From Candidatus Enterococcus ferrettii (GTDB taxonomy: Bacteria; Bacillota; Bacilli; Lactobacillales; Enterococcaceae): DNA of 64,000 nt. The position numbers were made by a program, and so were the translations under genes. The stretch's first letter is position 1, and each line of letters opens with the position of its first letter. Below are positions 1-9,480 of the stretch, one piece after another. Where the stretch lies: the NCBI RefSeq assembly GCF_017377655.1, contig NZ_JAFREL010000068.1, forward strand, positions 1 to 64,000, given 5' to 3'. The notes beneath the pieces were generated by a model, which was not told the DNA's origin, made no database searches, and saw only the letters and a program-made list of their open reading frames with translations.

Positions 1-61
1 ATTGACGGGGGGCCTACCAAACTGTTTTGGCCTCTTAGTTCTTATGAATTTTTGATCCTAC

Positions 62-1024
62 TTATTCGAAGGCTTTGTTTACATCCTCAAGCATCAGTTT
101 TACTGATTCTAGTCCTCCACCGCTTAAGTACCAAACATCTGGCTGAAGTGTGATCACTTTATTTTCTTTGCCAGCAGTTGTTTGGGCAACTAATTCGTTC
201 CCAGCCACGTCATTGTCAGTGCTATCTCCACCAATTGCTTTAGTGCGATCTACAACAAATAAAATATCTGGATTTTTATCTAAGACATATTCATAGGAAA
301 CGCTTTGGCCGTGAGTAGATGCTTCAATTGCATCATCAGCTTCGGCAAAACCAAAGGTGTCATAAATAATACCAAAGCGAGAATCTTTACCATAAGCGGA
401 AAGCTGGCCTTCATTCACCAAAACAGTTAAGGCTTTATCTTTACTTTCTTCAGCTTTAGTTTTAGTTTCCTTGATACTTGTTTCTAAAGCAGCCAATTGT
501 TCTTTGGCTTCAGATTCTTTGTCAAAGATTTTTCCTAAGGTTTCCACGTTGTGCTTAATAGAGTTCCAAGTGTCAGAAGTGTCTACCTCCAAATACATGG
601 TTGGAGCAATTTCTTTTAATTGATCTTGGAAATCGCTTTGGCGACCGGAAATGATGATCAAATCTGGCTGCATTTGATTGATTTTTTCCAAATCTGGTTC
701 CTTGATACCTCCAGCTGAATCAATCCCTTTGTAATCTGACAAGTAAGCAGGCAGATTATCTGTTGCTGCACCTACGATACTGTCTCCAGCGCCCAATGCA
801 TCAATCGTATCCAATGAACCATTATCAAATACCACAACTTTTTTAGGATTTTTAGGTACAGTTATTTTCCCGTTGCTGTCGGTAACCTCTAAGGTTTCCG
901 CTTTAGCTGCGCTGCTTTGCGCCGTTCCGCTGCTTAAATCCGTGGTTTCATCATTGGATGACCCGCATCCTGCTAAACCAAATCCTAACAATAAAATTGA
1001 CAAACTAACCATATATTTTTTCAC
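62..1024 (-). CDS. Siderophore ABC transporter substrate-binding lipoprotein
   Basis: Extracellular lipoprotein that binds a ferric siderophore and hands it to the two permeases encoded upstream. A lipobox (LAGCGSS) follows a short hydrophobic signal, and the rest reads as a class III binding protein (FecB/YclQ/FatB type) with the usual helix linking two lobes. The GTG at 1024 is preferred because GGAGG lies 8 nt upstream; an earlier in-frame start at 1075 would run into the ATPase gene and spoil the signal peptide. The order permease-permease-ATPase-binding protein matches Bacillus yclNOPQ and enterococcal fatBCDE-like loci. The iron role is also supported by a Fur box ahead of the operon. 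The exact siderophore (petrobactin, catecholate or other) cannot be read from sequence. Confidence 0.93.
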   Translation of the reverse strand: MKKYMVSLSILLLGFGLAGCGSSNDETTDLSSGTAQSSAAKAETLEVTDSNGKITVPKNPKKVVVFDNGSLDTIDALGAGDSIVGAATDNLPAYLSDYKGIDSAGGIKEPDLEKINQMQPDLIIISGRQSDFQDQLKEIAPTMYLEVDTSDTWNSIKHNVETLGKIFDKESEAKEQLAALETSIKETKTKAEESKDKALTVLVNEGQLSAYGKDSRFGIIYDTFGFAEADDAIEASTHGQSVSYEYVLDKNPDILFVVDRTKAIGGDSTDNDVAGNELVAQTTAGKENKVITLQPDVWYLSGGGLESVKLMLEDVNKAFE

Positions 1025-1040
1025 ATTTATTTCCTCCAAT

Positions 1041-1799
1041 TTAATTAAAATACATACAAAAGCGCTTGCCCTCAAGCTCGCAAATTTTGATGTTCATTTC
1101 ATATAAAGGATCCAACACACTGCACTGGATCATTTCATCGGTGGTACCATGAGCAAAAATCTGACCTGCCTTCATAGCTACAATTTCATCCGCATAGCTG
1201 GCAGCAAAATTAATGTCATGAATCACCAAAAGAATCGTTTTTTTCTCCTCATCGACTAGGCGCCGTAAAGTTTGCATCAGCTGAACCGCATAATTCATGT
1301 CTAGATTGTTCAACGGCTCATCCAATAAAATGTACTCCGTATCCTGAGCTAAAATCATAGCAATATAAGCTCGCTGCAGCTGACCGCCAGATAAGGTATC
1401 AATTGTATCCTCAGCCATTTCAGTTAAGCCCAGCTTGTCCAGCGCATGATCAATCAATTGATAATCTGCTTGGTTCAGGCGACCTTTGCTGTAAGGAAAT
1501 CGACCGAAGCTCACTAGTTCACGAACAGTAATTCGTAGACTTAAGCCATTGCTTTGCTTAAGAATCGACAGCTTTTTTGATAGTTCATTGGATCGCCAGG
1601 CTTTTACCTCATTGTGATCCAAATATATTTCACCAGTATCAATCTCAATCAAACGACTAATCATTGACAGAAGCGTACTCTTACCAGCACCATTGGGACC
1701 AATAAAAGCTGTCAGCTGTTTCTCTTTGATCGGCAAACGAACTTCGGTAATAACCTGTTTGCTGCCGTAATTTTTCGATACATCTTTGACATCGATCAT
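1041..1799 (-). CDS. Siderophore ABC transporter ATP-binding protein
   Basis: Cytoplasmic ATPase powering siderophore import, FepC/FecE/YclP family, 252 residues as usual. Walker A (GPNGAGKS, about residue 33), the ABC signature LSGGQ (about 137) and Walker B with its catalytic Glu (ILLDEP, about 157) are all visible, followed by the H-loop (LVIHDINFAA). Its ATG overlaps the stop of the upstream permease by 4 nt, which suggests translational coupling, and the binding-protein gene follows after 16 nt. Nothing looks degraded. Confidence 0.95.
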   Translation of the reverse strand: MIDVKDVSKNYGSKQVITEVRLPIKEKQLTAFIGPNGAGKSTLLSMISRLIEIDTGEIYLDHNEVKAWRSNELSKKLSILKQSNGLSLRITVRELVSFGRFPYSKGRLNQADYQLIDHALDKLGLTEMAEDTIDTLSGGQLQRAYIAMILAQDTEYILLDEPLNNLDMNYAVQLMQTLRRLVDEEKKTILLVIHDINFAASYADEIVAMKAGQIFAHGTTDEMIQCSVLDPLYEMNIKICELEGKRFCMYFN

Positions 1800-2764
1800 C
1801 CTTGACGCCTCCTTTCACGAATAATTTTCCAAATAAAATAGACGCCGCCGATAAATTGCGTTACGACACTGACCGTTGTTTTCAAATGGAAAACCTGCTC
1901 TACTAAAAACTGACTGCCGACTAGAAAAATGATTCCCAGCAGTACCGCCGTTGGAAAAAGGTAGCTATGGCGATAGGTTGGCATCAGCTGATAGGCAATG
2001 TTAGCAACAATAAACCCTAAAAAGGTTATTGGTCCTACTAATGCTGTAGCGGTTCCTGTCAACAGACTAACCAAAAATAAAATTAGAATCTGGAAGCGAT
2101 TTAACGAAAGCCCTAGATTGGTTGCCTGATCTGCTCCTAAATGCAGAACATCCAAGTAGCGATTCACCCCATATAATAGAAGCGAACCCGTCAAAATAAT
2201 CACTGCTGCCAGAATCAAATGGTTGGTGTTGACGTTGCTGAAGCTGGCAAACAGCCGACCCTGCAGCAGGTCATACTCATTCGGATCCATCATCACTTGA
2301 AGGAAGCTGCTGGTGCTGCTGAATAATGTGCCAAAGATCATCCCTAGCATCAGCAAAATAAACAGATCATTTTGCCGCCGCTGCAAAAGCACCTTGGCCA
2401 GCAGTAAACTTAACAATGCCATCAGTAAAATACTGATTAAAAATAAGGGCATTTGTTCCTGTGACAGCATTTTTACCCCGCCAACTGTAAAAAACAAAAT
2501 GGTTTGGATTAAAACGTATAAAGAATCCAAGCCTAAAATATTCGGAGTTAAAAATTGATTCTGGGTCAGCGTCTGAAAGCTGACCGTTGCCATACCTGTT
2601 GCCAGCGCTACTAGTAAAAAGGCCGCAACCTTTTTGCCCCGCAACATCCAGGCAAATTGAAAATTCCCATAGGTGTTATAAGTTAGGTAAAGCCCGCACA
2701 ACCCAATGGCCACCAAGATTAATACCGCAATCGTTGTTCCTTTTTTTAAGGGAAAAGCTCTCAT
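1796..2764 (-). CDS. Siderophore ABC transporter permease (FecCD family), second
   Basis: Inner-membrane permease of the FecCD/BtuC family, 322 residues, with about nine or ten hydrophobic segments. It carries the family's cytoplasmic-loop region before a GPITFLGFIVANIAYQLMP segment, which contacts the ATPase. It overlaps the upstream permease by 4 nt and the downstream ATPase by 4 nt, so all three are translationally coupled. By position it corresponds to YclO. It pairs as a heterodimer with the permease at 2761-3708. Confidence 0.93.
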   Translation of the reverse strand: MRAFPLKKGTTIAVLILVAIGLCGLYLTYNTYGNFQFAWMLRGKKVAAFLLVALATGMATVSFQTLTQNQFLTPNILGLDSLYVLIQTILFFTVGGVKMLSQEQMPLFLISILLMALLSLLLAKVLLQRRQNDLFILLMLGMIFGTLFSSTSSFLQVMMDPNEYDLLQGRLFASFSNVNTNHLILAAVIILTGSLLLYGVNRYLDVLHLGADQATNLGLSLNRFQILILFLVSLLTGTATALVGPITFLGFIVANIAYQLMPTYRHSYLFPTAVLLGIIFLVGSQFLVEQVFHLKTTVSVVTQFIGGVYFIWKIIRERRRQG

Positions 2765-3708
2765 GCCTGCCGCCTCCTAACCAGTAGATAAATGAAGATA
2801 ATACTGCCTAGAACGCCTACTGTCAGGCTGACTGGAACTTCGTAAGGCGCAATGACCACTCGCGAAATCATATCACAAACCATTAAAAACAAACTGCCCG
2901 ACAAAGCGGTAATCCACAAGGTTTGCTTTACGTGATCGCCATAGATCAACGAGACAACGTTGGGTACGATGACTCCTAAAAACGGTACTGTTCCTACCAT
3001 TATCAAAACCAAACCACTAGCCGCCGCTACTAAGGCAATGCCAAAGGTTTGAGTTAGCTGATAGTTGATTCCCAAATTGACAGCTACATCTTCACCCAAG
3101 CCTACAATTGTGAAAAGATAGGCAAAAATATAGATCACAAAGAATAGTGGAATAGTCAGATACAACAATTCATAGCTTCCTTTGGTTACCAAAGAAAAGT
3201 TGCCCTGCAACCAGGAGGACATGTTTTGAATCAGCTCAAACTGGTAGGCAAAGAAAGTTGCTACCGAGCCGATAATGTTGCCAAACATTACACCCAACAG
3301 TGGAAGGAACACCGGGTCTTTTCCCGGTAGTAGCCGACTCAATGCCAGAAAAACCATTGTTCCTAAAAAAGCAAAGACAAAAGCTGCTAAGGTTCGCATC
3401 GGGGTTGAAGCATTTGGTAAGAAAAGCATCACCAATAAAATCCCCAGACGTGCACTGTCCATTGTCCCGGCCGTAGTCGGCGAAACAAACTTATTTTGGG
3501 TTAAATGCTGCATAATCAAACCACAAATACTCATGGTTGCTCCTGCTAGAATCAAGCTAACGGTTCGCGGAATCCGCGTAGTTGCCAAAACCAGCCATTG
3601 CTCCTGATTCCCTTGAAGTAATTCCTGCAGCATTAAATCCTTTACACCTAAGAAAATCGAGAAACCACTTAAGAGGAATAAAAGAGCAACAATCCATCTT
3701 TTTTTCAA
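2761..3708 (-). CDS. Siderophore ABC transporter permease (FecCD family), first
   Basis: First gene of the iron-siderophore importer operon, FecCD-type permease of 315 residues with multiple membrane spans. The segment GTVPFLGVIVPNVVSLIYGDH is the conserved coupling region that meets the ATPase. RBS and start are followed 22 nt upstream by a Fur-type operator, so this gene should be made under iron starvation. By position it corresponds to YclN. Confidence 0.93.
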   Translation of the reverse strand: MKKRWIVALLFLLSGFSIFLGVKDLMLQELLQGNQEQWLVLATTRIPRTVSLILAGATMSICGLIMQHLTQNKFVSPTTAGTMDSARLGILLVMLFLPNASTPMRTLAAFVFAFLGTMVFLALSRLLPGKDPVFLPLLGVMFGNIIGSVATFFAYQFELIQNMSSWLQGNFSLVTKGSYELLYLTIPLFFVIYIFAYLFTIVGLGEDVAVNLGINYQLTQTFGIALVAAASGLVLIMVGTVPFLGVIVPNVVSLIYGDHVKQTLWITALSGSLFLMVCDMISRVVIAPYEVPVSLTVGVLGSIIFIYLLVRRRQA

Positions 3709-3729
3709 CGAATCACTCCTTATCTAACT

Positions 3730-3748
3730 GATAATGATTCTCATTCTC
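3730..3748. promoter_or_regulatory. Fur box upstream of siderophore importer
   Basis: The 19 bases GATAATGATTCTCATTCTC match the classical Fur box GATAATGATAATCATTATC at 16 of 19 positions. The site lies 22-40 nt before the first permease start, where a repressor would block transcription when iron is plentiful. Binding by Fur itself is inferred from the match and from the genes controlled. Confidence 0.8.
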
Positions 3749-4139
3749 CCTCTCATTTCTAAAGTTTAGGTGAATTTGTCTGAAAATGCAAGATTTTTTT
3801 TGCTATTAGGTGAGAATTGTTGTAGGTAACTTTTTGAAATACTCTTTCGTTTACAATTCCAATTAGAATAAAAATATTTTTCAATCCAAGTAAACATAGC
3901 ATCAAGCCCTATCAACAGCAGCTGCTATTAAAGATGCCTTGTCCCATCGAATCGTTGAATTTGATACAGAGATACGAGTTCCAAAGTGAAGAGAGTATGA
4001 GTGTTAAGTTAATTGATATTGGCGATTAATGAGCATAACTACTGTGTACTTGATAATTAAATGGCACTTATTACAAAAACTAAACGACGACAGAAAATTC
4101 AAATGAAATCACCGACATTGCAGGTGGTTTTCAAAACAG
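3749..4139. other. Intergenic, no gene recognised
   Basis: AT-rich 390-base stretch between the importer promoter and the ogt terminator. It contains a short open frame on the plus strand around 3898-4029 without a convincing start or RBS, and no homology I can recognise. It may be eroded coding sequence. Confidence 0.4.
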
Positions 4140-4176
4140 ACAAAAAAACAGACATGAATTCAGCATTCACGTCTGT
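4140..4176 (-). terminator. Rho-independent terminator after ogt
   Basis: On the minus strand a stem of ACAGACGTGAAT pairs with ATTCATGTCTGT (one wobble) and is followed by a run of seven T. It sits 25 nt beyond the stop of the O6-alkylguanine transferase gene. Confidence 0.8.
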
Positions 4177-4201
4177 TAATAAACTCTCCGGTTTTTCTAA
4201 G

Positions 4202-4741
4202 TTACAAAGCAGTACCTTTAGTAGGAATCAAAAACTTACTAGTATCCACACCTTCATGTTGAAGAAGATAAATTTTTTTAGTGAGTCCCCCGGCGTATCC
4301 AGTTAAACTGCCGTTTGTTCCCACTACTCGATGACAAGGAATGATGATCGAAAGCGGGTTGTGACCGACAGCTCCGCCAATTGCCTGAGCAGACATGGAA
4401 GTTTTGTTTAATTTTTCGGCTGTACGTTGAGCAACCTCCTTATAGGTCATCACTTCCCCATAAGGAATTTGACACAATACTGTCCAAACAGTTTGCCGAA
4501 ATTCATTGCCGACCGGCTTCAAAGGCAGGTCGAAAATAGCTGGTTTTTCATTGGCAAAGTAAGCATCCAACCAATTTTTGGTTTGAAGAAAAACTGGCAG
4601 CTGTTGATTTTGAGTGATTGCTTCCGATAAACCTGCACCATAATATTTTTGATCCTTCATCCATACCCCCACCAGCGTTTGGTCGATTGCAGCTAAGGTT
4701 AAGGGCCCAATCGGTGAAGAATAATCCATCACATAATGCAT
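4202..4741 (-). CDS. ogt: Methylated-DNA--protein-cysteine S-methyltransferase
   Basis: Suicide repair protein that takes alkyl groups from O6-alkylguanine or O4-alkylthymine. The active site PCHRVVG is present with the acceptor Cys near residue 136, and the DNA-binding helix-turn-helix segment (IPYGEVMTYKEVA) precedes it. Length of about 179 residues fits stand-alone Ogt/MGMT proteins. The ATG at 4741 is preferred over the one 6 nt earlier because the AGAAGGG RBS sits 9 nt upstream of it. It follows the Ada-AlkA fusion gene by about 15 nt on the same strand, so the two form an alkylation-repair operon. Confidence 0.95.
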   Translation of the reverse strand: MHYVMDYSSPIGPLTLAAIDQTLVGVWMKDQKYYGAGLSEAITQNQQLPVFLQTKNWLDAYFANEKPAIFDLPLKPVGNEFRQTVWTVLCQIPYGEVMTYKEVAQRTAEKLNKTSMSAQAIGGAVGHNPLSIIIPCHRVVGTNGSLTGYAGGLTKKIYLLQHEGVDTSKFLIPTKGTAL

Positions 4742-4756
4742 CTGCATCTTCCCTTC

Positions 4757-6220
4757 TTATAATGAATTCCACAAGCTGACTGTCGCGTAACTGCGCCACG
4801 GTCGCCAATTTTCGGCTAGCTGCAGCATTTCTTTCGGCTTTAATGGTACTAAAGCCTTCTTAATTCCAACATCCGTTTCCAGAAAAGCATCCGGCCAGCT
4901 CAATGCACGCATTGCTAAGTAATGGGCGGTCCAGTGGCCAATACCGGGAATCGCCAACAGCTTTTCCACTTCTGTTTCAGGATTGGCTTGAGGGCCGAAA
5001 CGAATCGTTCCTGCTGACAACCTTTCAGCCAAACTTTTAATTGTTCGCGAACGCGTGGCAATTACACCCAATTGGCCCAAATTTTCTTCAATTGTTCCTT
5101 CCAACGTCAAAACCGTATGCGGCGTAGGAAAGGTGTGCGTTAATTCAGTAAAAGGTGTTTGAATTGGCGTCCCAAATTTTTGAACAATTCTGGCAGCCAA
5201 TGTACTAGCAGCTTTCACTGTGATTTGCTGTCCAAGAATCGCTCGCACGGCCATTTCAAACGGATCAAAGCAGCCAGGAATACGCGTCCCGCAAGCAAAA
5301 TTTTCCATATGATTAAGGGTCTCATAAACAACTGTCGGATCACAATACAAATCAAACAATTGACGAATTCTGCTTAACACCTGCGGTAAAACTGGCAGCA
5401 AGCTTTCACTAAGGGTTACTGCCAACAAATTTTTTCCTTCCATGGGCTGTATTTTTATCCACCCCGAGCATTCTTTTCCTTCAAAGTTCGCGAGTCGAAC
5501 GGTTCGCAGATAGCTATTATCCTGGACTTTTTCAACCCCCTCAATCGCCCGTTTCTCAAGAAAGTTTAGCAGCTCCTGCCAACGATAAGGCGGCCGATAC
5601 CCCAGTGCTAAGGTAATCTTATCCTTTTGCCGCTGGTCACTGATACTTTCTTTACGCAATGTGGTTGGTGTTAGTTGGTAGTGTTTTTGGAATAAAGCAT
5701 TAAACCTACGTAAACTGCCAAATCCAGAGGCCATGGCCACTTCTATGACTGACAAATTCGTATCTGTCAGTAAGCTTTTTGCCAGCAGCAAGCGACAGGT
5801 CTGCAAATACTGAACCGGTGAAACATGGTATTCTTCCAAAAATACTCGTCGCAAATGGCGGTCTGTATAGCCTAATTCTTCGGCCAGCTCCTTCAAATGA
5901 ATACCACTACCGCAATGCTCCTCCAGCACTTTGGCAACTTGAGCCGCCAAATTTGTCTGAGCATCCGTTACCGAATTTCCTGGCGCTTGTTCAGGACGGC
6001 ACAATAAGCATGGACGAAAACCTGCCAATTCCGCTTCGGCAGCCGTTTTGAAATAGCGGCAATTCTCAGCCTTTGCCTGCCGTGCGCGACAAACTGGACG
6101 ACAATAAATCTGAGTAGTAGTGATACCGATAAAAAAGCGTCCATCAAAACGAGTATCCTTCGCCTTAAAGGCACTGTATAGATAGTCAGCTGTTAACTGC
6201 TCCACAAAACTCATCTCCAT
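4757..6220 (-). CDS. Ada-type methylphosphotriester sensor / AraC regulator fused to AlkA-type 3-methyladenine DNA glycosylase
   Basis: A 487-residue fusion. Residues 10-85 are the Ada N-terminal zinc domain with C40, C44, C71 and C74; the first Cys accepts methyl groups from phosphotriesters and turns the protein into an activator. Residues about 90-190 hold an AraC-type double helix-turn-helix. Residues about 200-487 are an AlkA glycosylase with the helix-hairpin-helix (IPGIGHWTAHYLAMRA) and catalytic Asp near 450 (ETDVG). The Ada C-terminal O6-methylguanine domain is absent and is instead supplied by the next gene. Such Ada-AlkA fusions are known in Firmicutes and actinobacteria. No clear Shine-Dalgarno precedes either near-terminal ATG, so the exact start is uncertain by two codons. 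Confidence 0.93.
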   Translation of the reverse strand: MEMSFVEQLTADYLYSAFKAKDTRFDGRFFIGITTTQIYCRPVCRARQAKAENCRYFKTAAEAELAGFRPCLLCRPEQAPGNSVTDAQTNLAAQVAKVLEEHCGSGIHLKELAEELGYTDRHLRRVFLEEYHVSPVQYLQTCRLLLAKSLLTDTNLSVIEVAMASGFGSLRRFNALFQKHYQLTPTTLRKESISDQRQKDKITLALGYRPPYRWQELLNFLEKRAIEGVEKVQDNSYLRTVRLANFEGKECSGWIKIQPMEGKNLLAVTLSESLLPVLPQVLSRIRQLFDLYCDPTVVYETLNHMENFACGTRIPGCFDPFEMAVRAILGQQITVKAASTLAARIVQKFGTPIQTPFTELTHTFPTPHTVLTLEGTIEENLGQLGVIATRSRTIKSLAERLSAGTIRFGPQANPETEVEKLLAIPGIGHWTAHYLAMRALSWPDAFLETDVGIKKALVPLKPKEMLQLAENWRPWRSYATVSLWNSL

Positions 6221-6370
6221 TTTAAGTTAGTTTACAGAGTTTAAAAATCGAAGCCTTAGTTACTTTTCTATACTATCAAGAAACTTTAACATAAACTAGC
6301 CATTTTCGGACATGAAATTGCTTTTCGTTTGTGGATGGCTATTTATCATTAAGACAAGTTTTCATTGGGA

Positions 6371-6412
6371 AAAGGAGCAGTATAGGATTTTTTTGTCCTA
6401 TACTGCTCCTTT
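6371..6412. terminator. Perfect 17-bp hairpin between PTS operon and ada-alkA
   Basis: Seventeen bases at 6371-6387 pair perfectly with 6396-6412 around an 8-base T-rich loop. The minus-strand tail is only TTTT followed by CCC, so it is not a textbook U-tract terminator, but its place just past the PTS gene stop suggests it ends that transcript. Confidence 0.6.
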
Positions 6413-6480
6413 AGTCAATTCAGAATTGCTGCGCAGTGGCTTAAAAGGAAATTCTGCTAATCTTCATCCATAGCAGCTAT

Positions 6481-7998
6481 TTACAGCGCCTTGCGCACTG
6501 CATCCGCAATCTTTTCAATTTTTGGTCCATAAACTACCTGAATATGCGTTTCTGAAGGCTTGATAATTCCCATGCTGCCGGTTTGCTTTAGAATATTTTC
6601 CTGTACTAGATTCATATCGTCAACATCTACCCGCAGTCGAGAGATACAGTTATTGACTACCTTGATATTTTCACGACCACCTAAGCCGGCAATTACCTGC
6701 ATTGCCAAGGAATTATCACCAGCCAGCGATGAAGCACCTACTGCTTCATCCTCATCCACTTCTTCTGCAACATCAATCGACAAGTTTTTAGCTGTTAAGT
6801 ATTTTTTAAAGACAACATAGTACAGTACGGCATAAACAGGTCCTACGACCAAAACCATGTACCAGCGGGAACCCGGCTGCATGACACCCCATACAATATA
6901 ATCAATCAAACCGCCACCCGTATTTCCAATTGCCACACCCAGAACGGACATCAACAAGAAGGAAACACCACCCATAAAAGCATGGAAAAGAAACAATACT
7001 GGTGCAATAAACATAAAGGAGAATTCCAATGGTTCAGTGATTCCTGAAATAATGCTGGCTGCTACACCGGCAATCATCAAAGCTTTCACTCGATCTTTTT
7101 TGTCAGAAGGACTAGAGCGGTAAATGGCCAAAGCGGCGGCTGGCAAGCCGAACATCATAAATGGCATTTTTCCTTGTCCTAAGAATTGAGTAAACGGACG
7201 TAACGTATCAATATCTACTTTATCAAAGAACTGAAGGAAAATATTCAAGCAACCTTCCACACCTTCATAAACGCCCCCAACTGCAGTAGTTCGGAAGATA
7301 CTATTCAACACATGGTGCAGTCCCGTTGGAATCAACAAACGTTCCAAGAAACCGAAGAAGAAAACACCCAAAGATCCAGCACTGCCAATCAGTGTTCCTA
7401 AAGCAGTAATTCCGGCAGAAATTGGCTGCCAAACAAACGGCGCTACCTGTCCCAACAAACCCATAACTAAAATAACAACAATAGCTACAAAACGTTTTCC
7501 GCCATAAAAGGCAATTGCCACCGGAAATTGAATCTTATGGTATTTATTATGGAGAAAAGCTACAATAATCCCAGTTAAAATCCCCGCAACCGCTCCCATA
7601 TCAATCGTTTCGACACCTAAGATCGGTGCTACCCGCAGCGATTCAAAGTTACCAAAGCCGGAATTCACCACTGTACTGGCACTCACCAAAAAAGTATAAT
7701 AGCCGACAAAGCCTGCAAAAGCAGCGATTCCCTTATCTTCTTTAGCCATCCCCAATGAAATCGAGATCGCAAACAAAACTGGAATCAAGGTAAAGACAAC
7801 CCCTGAGATCGTTCGCAGCGTATCAATTACATAAAAAACGGCTGGGGTCTCTAAAATCGGTAATGCCGCTACTACCTGATCCTTCAGCAGAGCCCCTGAG
7901 ATTCCCAAAAGAATCCCACAGGCTGCCAAAGCGGCGATCGGCATCATCAAGCTGCTGCCTAATGTCGAGAAAAAATCCATTATTTTATTCTTTTTCAT
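6481..7998 (-). CDS. Alpha-glucoside-specific PTS enzyme EIICB
   Basis: Membrane permease and phosphotransferase for maltose-like alpha-glucosides, delivering sugar 6-phosphate to the cytoplasm. Residues 1-410 are the polytopic EIIC domain of the glucose/glucoside superfamily. A linker rich in acidic residues (about 412-425) leads to an EIIB domain whose phosphorylated Cys is C451 (NNCISRLR). No EIIA domain is attached, so a separate EIIA-Glc type protein must feed it. The gene lies 27 nt downstream of a GH4 phospho-alpha-glucosidase, which is the expected partner. The N-terminus with AAGGAGG RBS is clear. Confidence 0.93.
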   Translation of the reverse strand: MKKNKIMDFFSTLGSSLMMPIAALAACGILLGISGALLKDQVVAALPILETPAVFYVIDTLRTISGVVFTLIPVLFAISISLGMAKEDKGIAAFAGFVGYYTFLVSASTVVNSGFGNFESLRVAPILGVETIDMGAVAGILTGIIVAFLHNKYHKIQFPVAIAFYGGKRFVAIVVILVMGLLGQVAPFVWQPISAGITALGTLIGSAGSLGVFFFGFLERLLIPTGLHHVLNSIFRTTAVGGVYEGVEGCLNIFLQFFDKVDIDTLRPFTQFLGQGKMPFMMFGLPAAALAIYRSSPSDKKDRVKALMIAGVAASIISGITEPLEFSFMFIAPVLFLFHAFMGGVSFLLMSVLGVAIGNTGGGLIDYIVWGVMQPGSRWYMVLVVGPVYAVLYYVVFKKYLTAKNLSIDVAEEVDEDEAVGASSLAGDNSLAMQVIAGLGGRENIKVVNNCISRLRVDVDDMNLVQENILKQTGSMGIIKPSETHIQVVYGPKIEKIADAVRKAL

Positions 7999-8025
7999 TC
8001 CTTTTTCCTCCTTTTATCGCCGGCT

Positions 8026-9351
8026 TTATCGTAGCTCAGGCCACATACCTTGATTGGCTTCTATTAAAGCATCCAAAACCTTACGTGCTCTTTTTCCATC
8101 ATTTATTAAGCGGTTTAGGGTAAAAGCTTCTAACGCTTTTTGATAAGAGTTTTCGTAATAAGCATCTACTAACAGCTTTTCACTAGAAACCTGGTTAACT
8201 AATAAGCCAAGATAAAATTGTGGAATAATGCCGACCCCCATTGGCCGCGGACCATTAGCGCCCAACTCGCAGACAACTTCTACCATCGCATCGTCCTGCA
8301 TGTTAGCAATTGCTCCATTGTTTTCAACAATTAAAATGTGTCGATTATTTTTGTTAAAGGCAATTGCAACCGCAACTTCAATCATCATTTCAGCATGAGC
8401 GTCACTGATATCATCAAACTTATCCCCCAGTGTTCCTGCTGAAATAATTTCCTCACATTCCGCAAAAACCCGTTTTTCCCGGCCAGCCATGACTTCATCA
8501 GCTCGTGTGAAATTGGGATCTAAGGTTGCTGCTTTGTATTCTGGATATAAGTAATACTGGTCATACGTATTTGGTAAAAATTCCGGAAAATCCTTCATCA
8601 TCGTTTCCACCATGCCATAAGTATCTAACCAAGAAGGATCTCGCTGCTCGGCATCCTGTGGCAGAAACCCTTGTTTTTTAATCAGCTCCTTAATCTTCGG
8701 TAGCAAATCTTCACCAGTATTTTTATCGTAAATGTGAGTAAACCAACCGTAATGATTCAGACCAAAGTAAACCGGATCCAAATCTTCCCATGAACAGCCC
8801 AACAAGCGGCTGCAAGAGCGGACAACATTTTCCGGCTGATCACAAATATTTAAAATTCGTCGATCCGCAGGAAATTCTCTTCGTAAGGCTTCCGCAACGA
8901 TCGCTGCTGGATTGGAATAGTTTAGAATCCAAGCGTCCGGTGCGTACTCTCGAATCTCGTGAACCGCTTTAATCATTTCAACAATCGAACGCAAACCATA
9001 GGCCATGCCACCAGCCCCACAGGTTTCTTGTCCAACTAGTCCCATACCCAACGGGATATGTTCATCCTGCGCCCGCATCGGCAATCCGCCCGCTCGCATT
9101 TGCATGAAAACGAAATCCATTCCTTCGTAAGCTTCTTTGCTGTCGGTGGTGTACGAAAAGTCCAGCTCAGGAAATTGTTCCCGATACAAAATCTCACCAA
9201 ACTTGCCGACTAAATTCTGACGCTCCTGGTCAATGTCAAACAATACTAATTTTTTTAACGGAAAATCCTTTTTCATCCGAACAAATGATTTTAAAAAACC
9301 TAAGGTAAAGGTGCTGCCTCCACCGACGATACATACGTTAAATTCTCTCAT
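8026..9351 (-). CDS. 6-phospho-alpha-glucosidase (GH4)
   Basis: NAD+- and Mn2+-dependent cytoplasmic hydrolase of maltose 6'-phosphate and similar sugars; its 441 residues match MalA/GlvA/MalH proteins. The N-terminal GGGSTFT is the NAD-binding loop. Metal ligands C170 and H200 are visible in NICDQP and LNHYGW. In this family the residue after the Cys being Asp (CDxP) marks alpha-glucosidases, whereas Asn (CNxP) marks beta- or galactosidases. First gene of the two-gene operon with the PTS EIICB. A cre-like site overlaps its likely -35 region, so catabolite repression is expected. Confidence 0.94.
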   Translation of the reverse strand: MREFNVCIVGGGSTFTLGFLKSFVRMKKDFPLKKLVLFDIDQERQNLVGKFGEILYREQFPELDFSYTTDSKEAYEGMDFVFMQMRAGGLPMRAQDEHIPLGMGLVGQETCGAGGMAYGLRSIVEMIKAVHEIREYAPDAWILNYSNPAAIVAEALRREFPADRRILNICDQPENVVRSCSRLLGCSWEDLDPVYFGLNHYGWFTHIYDKNTGEDLLPKIKELIKKQGFLPQDAEQRDPSWLDTYGMVETMMKDFPEFLPNTYDQYYLYPEYKAATLDPNFTRADEVMAGREKRVFAECEEIISAGTLGDKFDDISDAHAEMMIEVAVAIAFNKNNRHILIVENNGAIANMQDDAMVEVVCELGANGPRPMGVGIIPQFYLGLLVNQVSSEKLLVDAYYENSYQKALEAFTLNRLINDGKRARKVLDALIEANQGMWPELR

Positions 9352-9425
9352 GATTTATAGTCCCCTTAGCTTGAATTGAATTCACTATTAATGGCCATTT
9401 AATATAGTCTTACTATGCCATCGAT

Positions 9426-9439
9426 TGAAAACGAATACA
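9426..9439. promoter_or_regulatory. cre-like catabolite repression site
   Basis: TGAAAACGAATACA fits the CcpA operator consensus TGWAANCGNTNWCA with one mismatch. It lies between the GH4 gene and the divergent RpiR gene. On the minus strand it overlaps the -35 side of a candidate promoter with a TATATT -10 hexamer, which would allow repression of the alpha-glucoside operon by CcpA. Confidence 0.6.
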
Positions 9440-9480
9440 ATATCCTGTATTATTTTACTAAGTGATTACCGATTTAGTGC

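Noticed and set aside
873..1106. Plus-strand frame of 77 codons antisense to the siderophore binding-protein gene
   Set aside because: It lies over a strong minus-strand coding region, has no RBS and no homology-like pattern.
4548..4808. Minus-strand frame of 86 codons across the ogt/ada-alkA junction
   Set aside because: Out of frame with both well-supported repair genes; merely a shadow.
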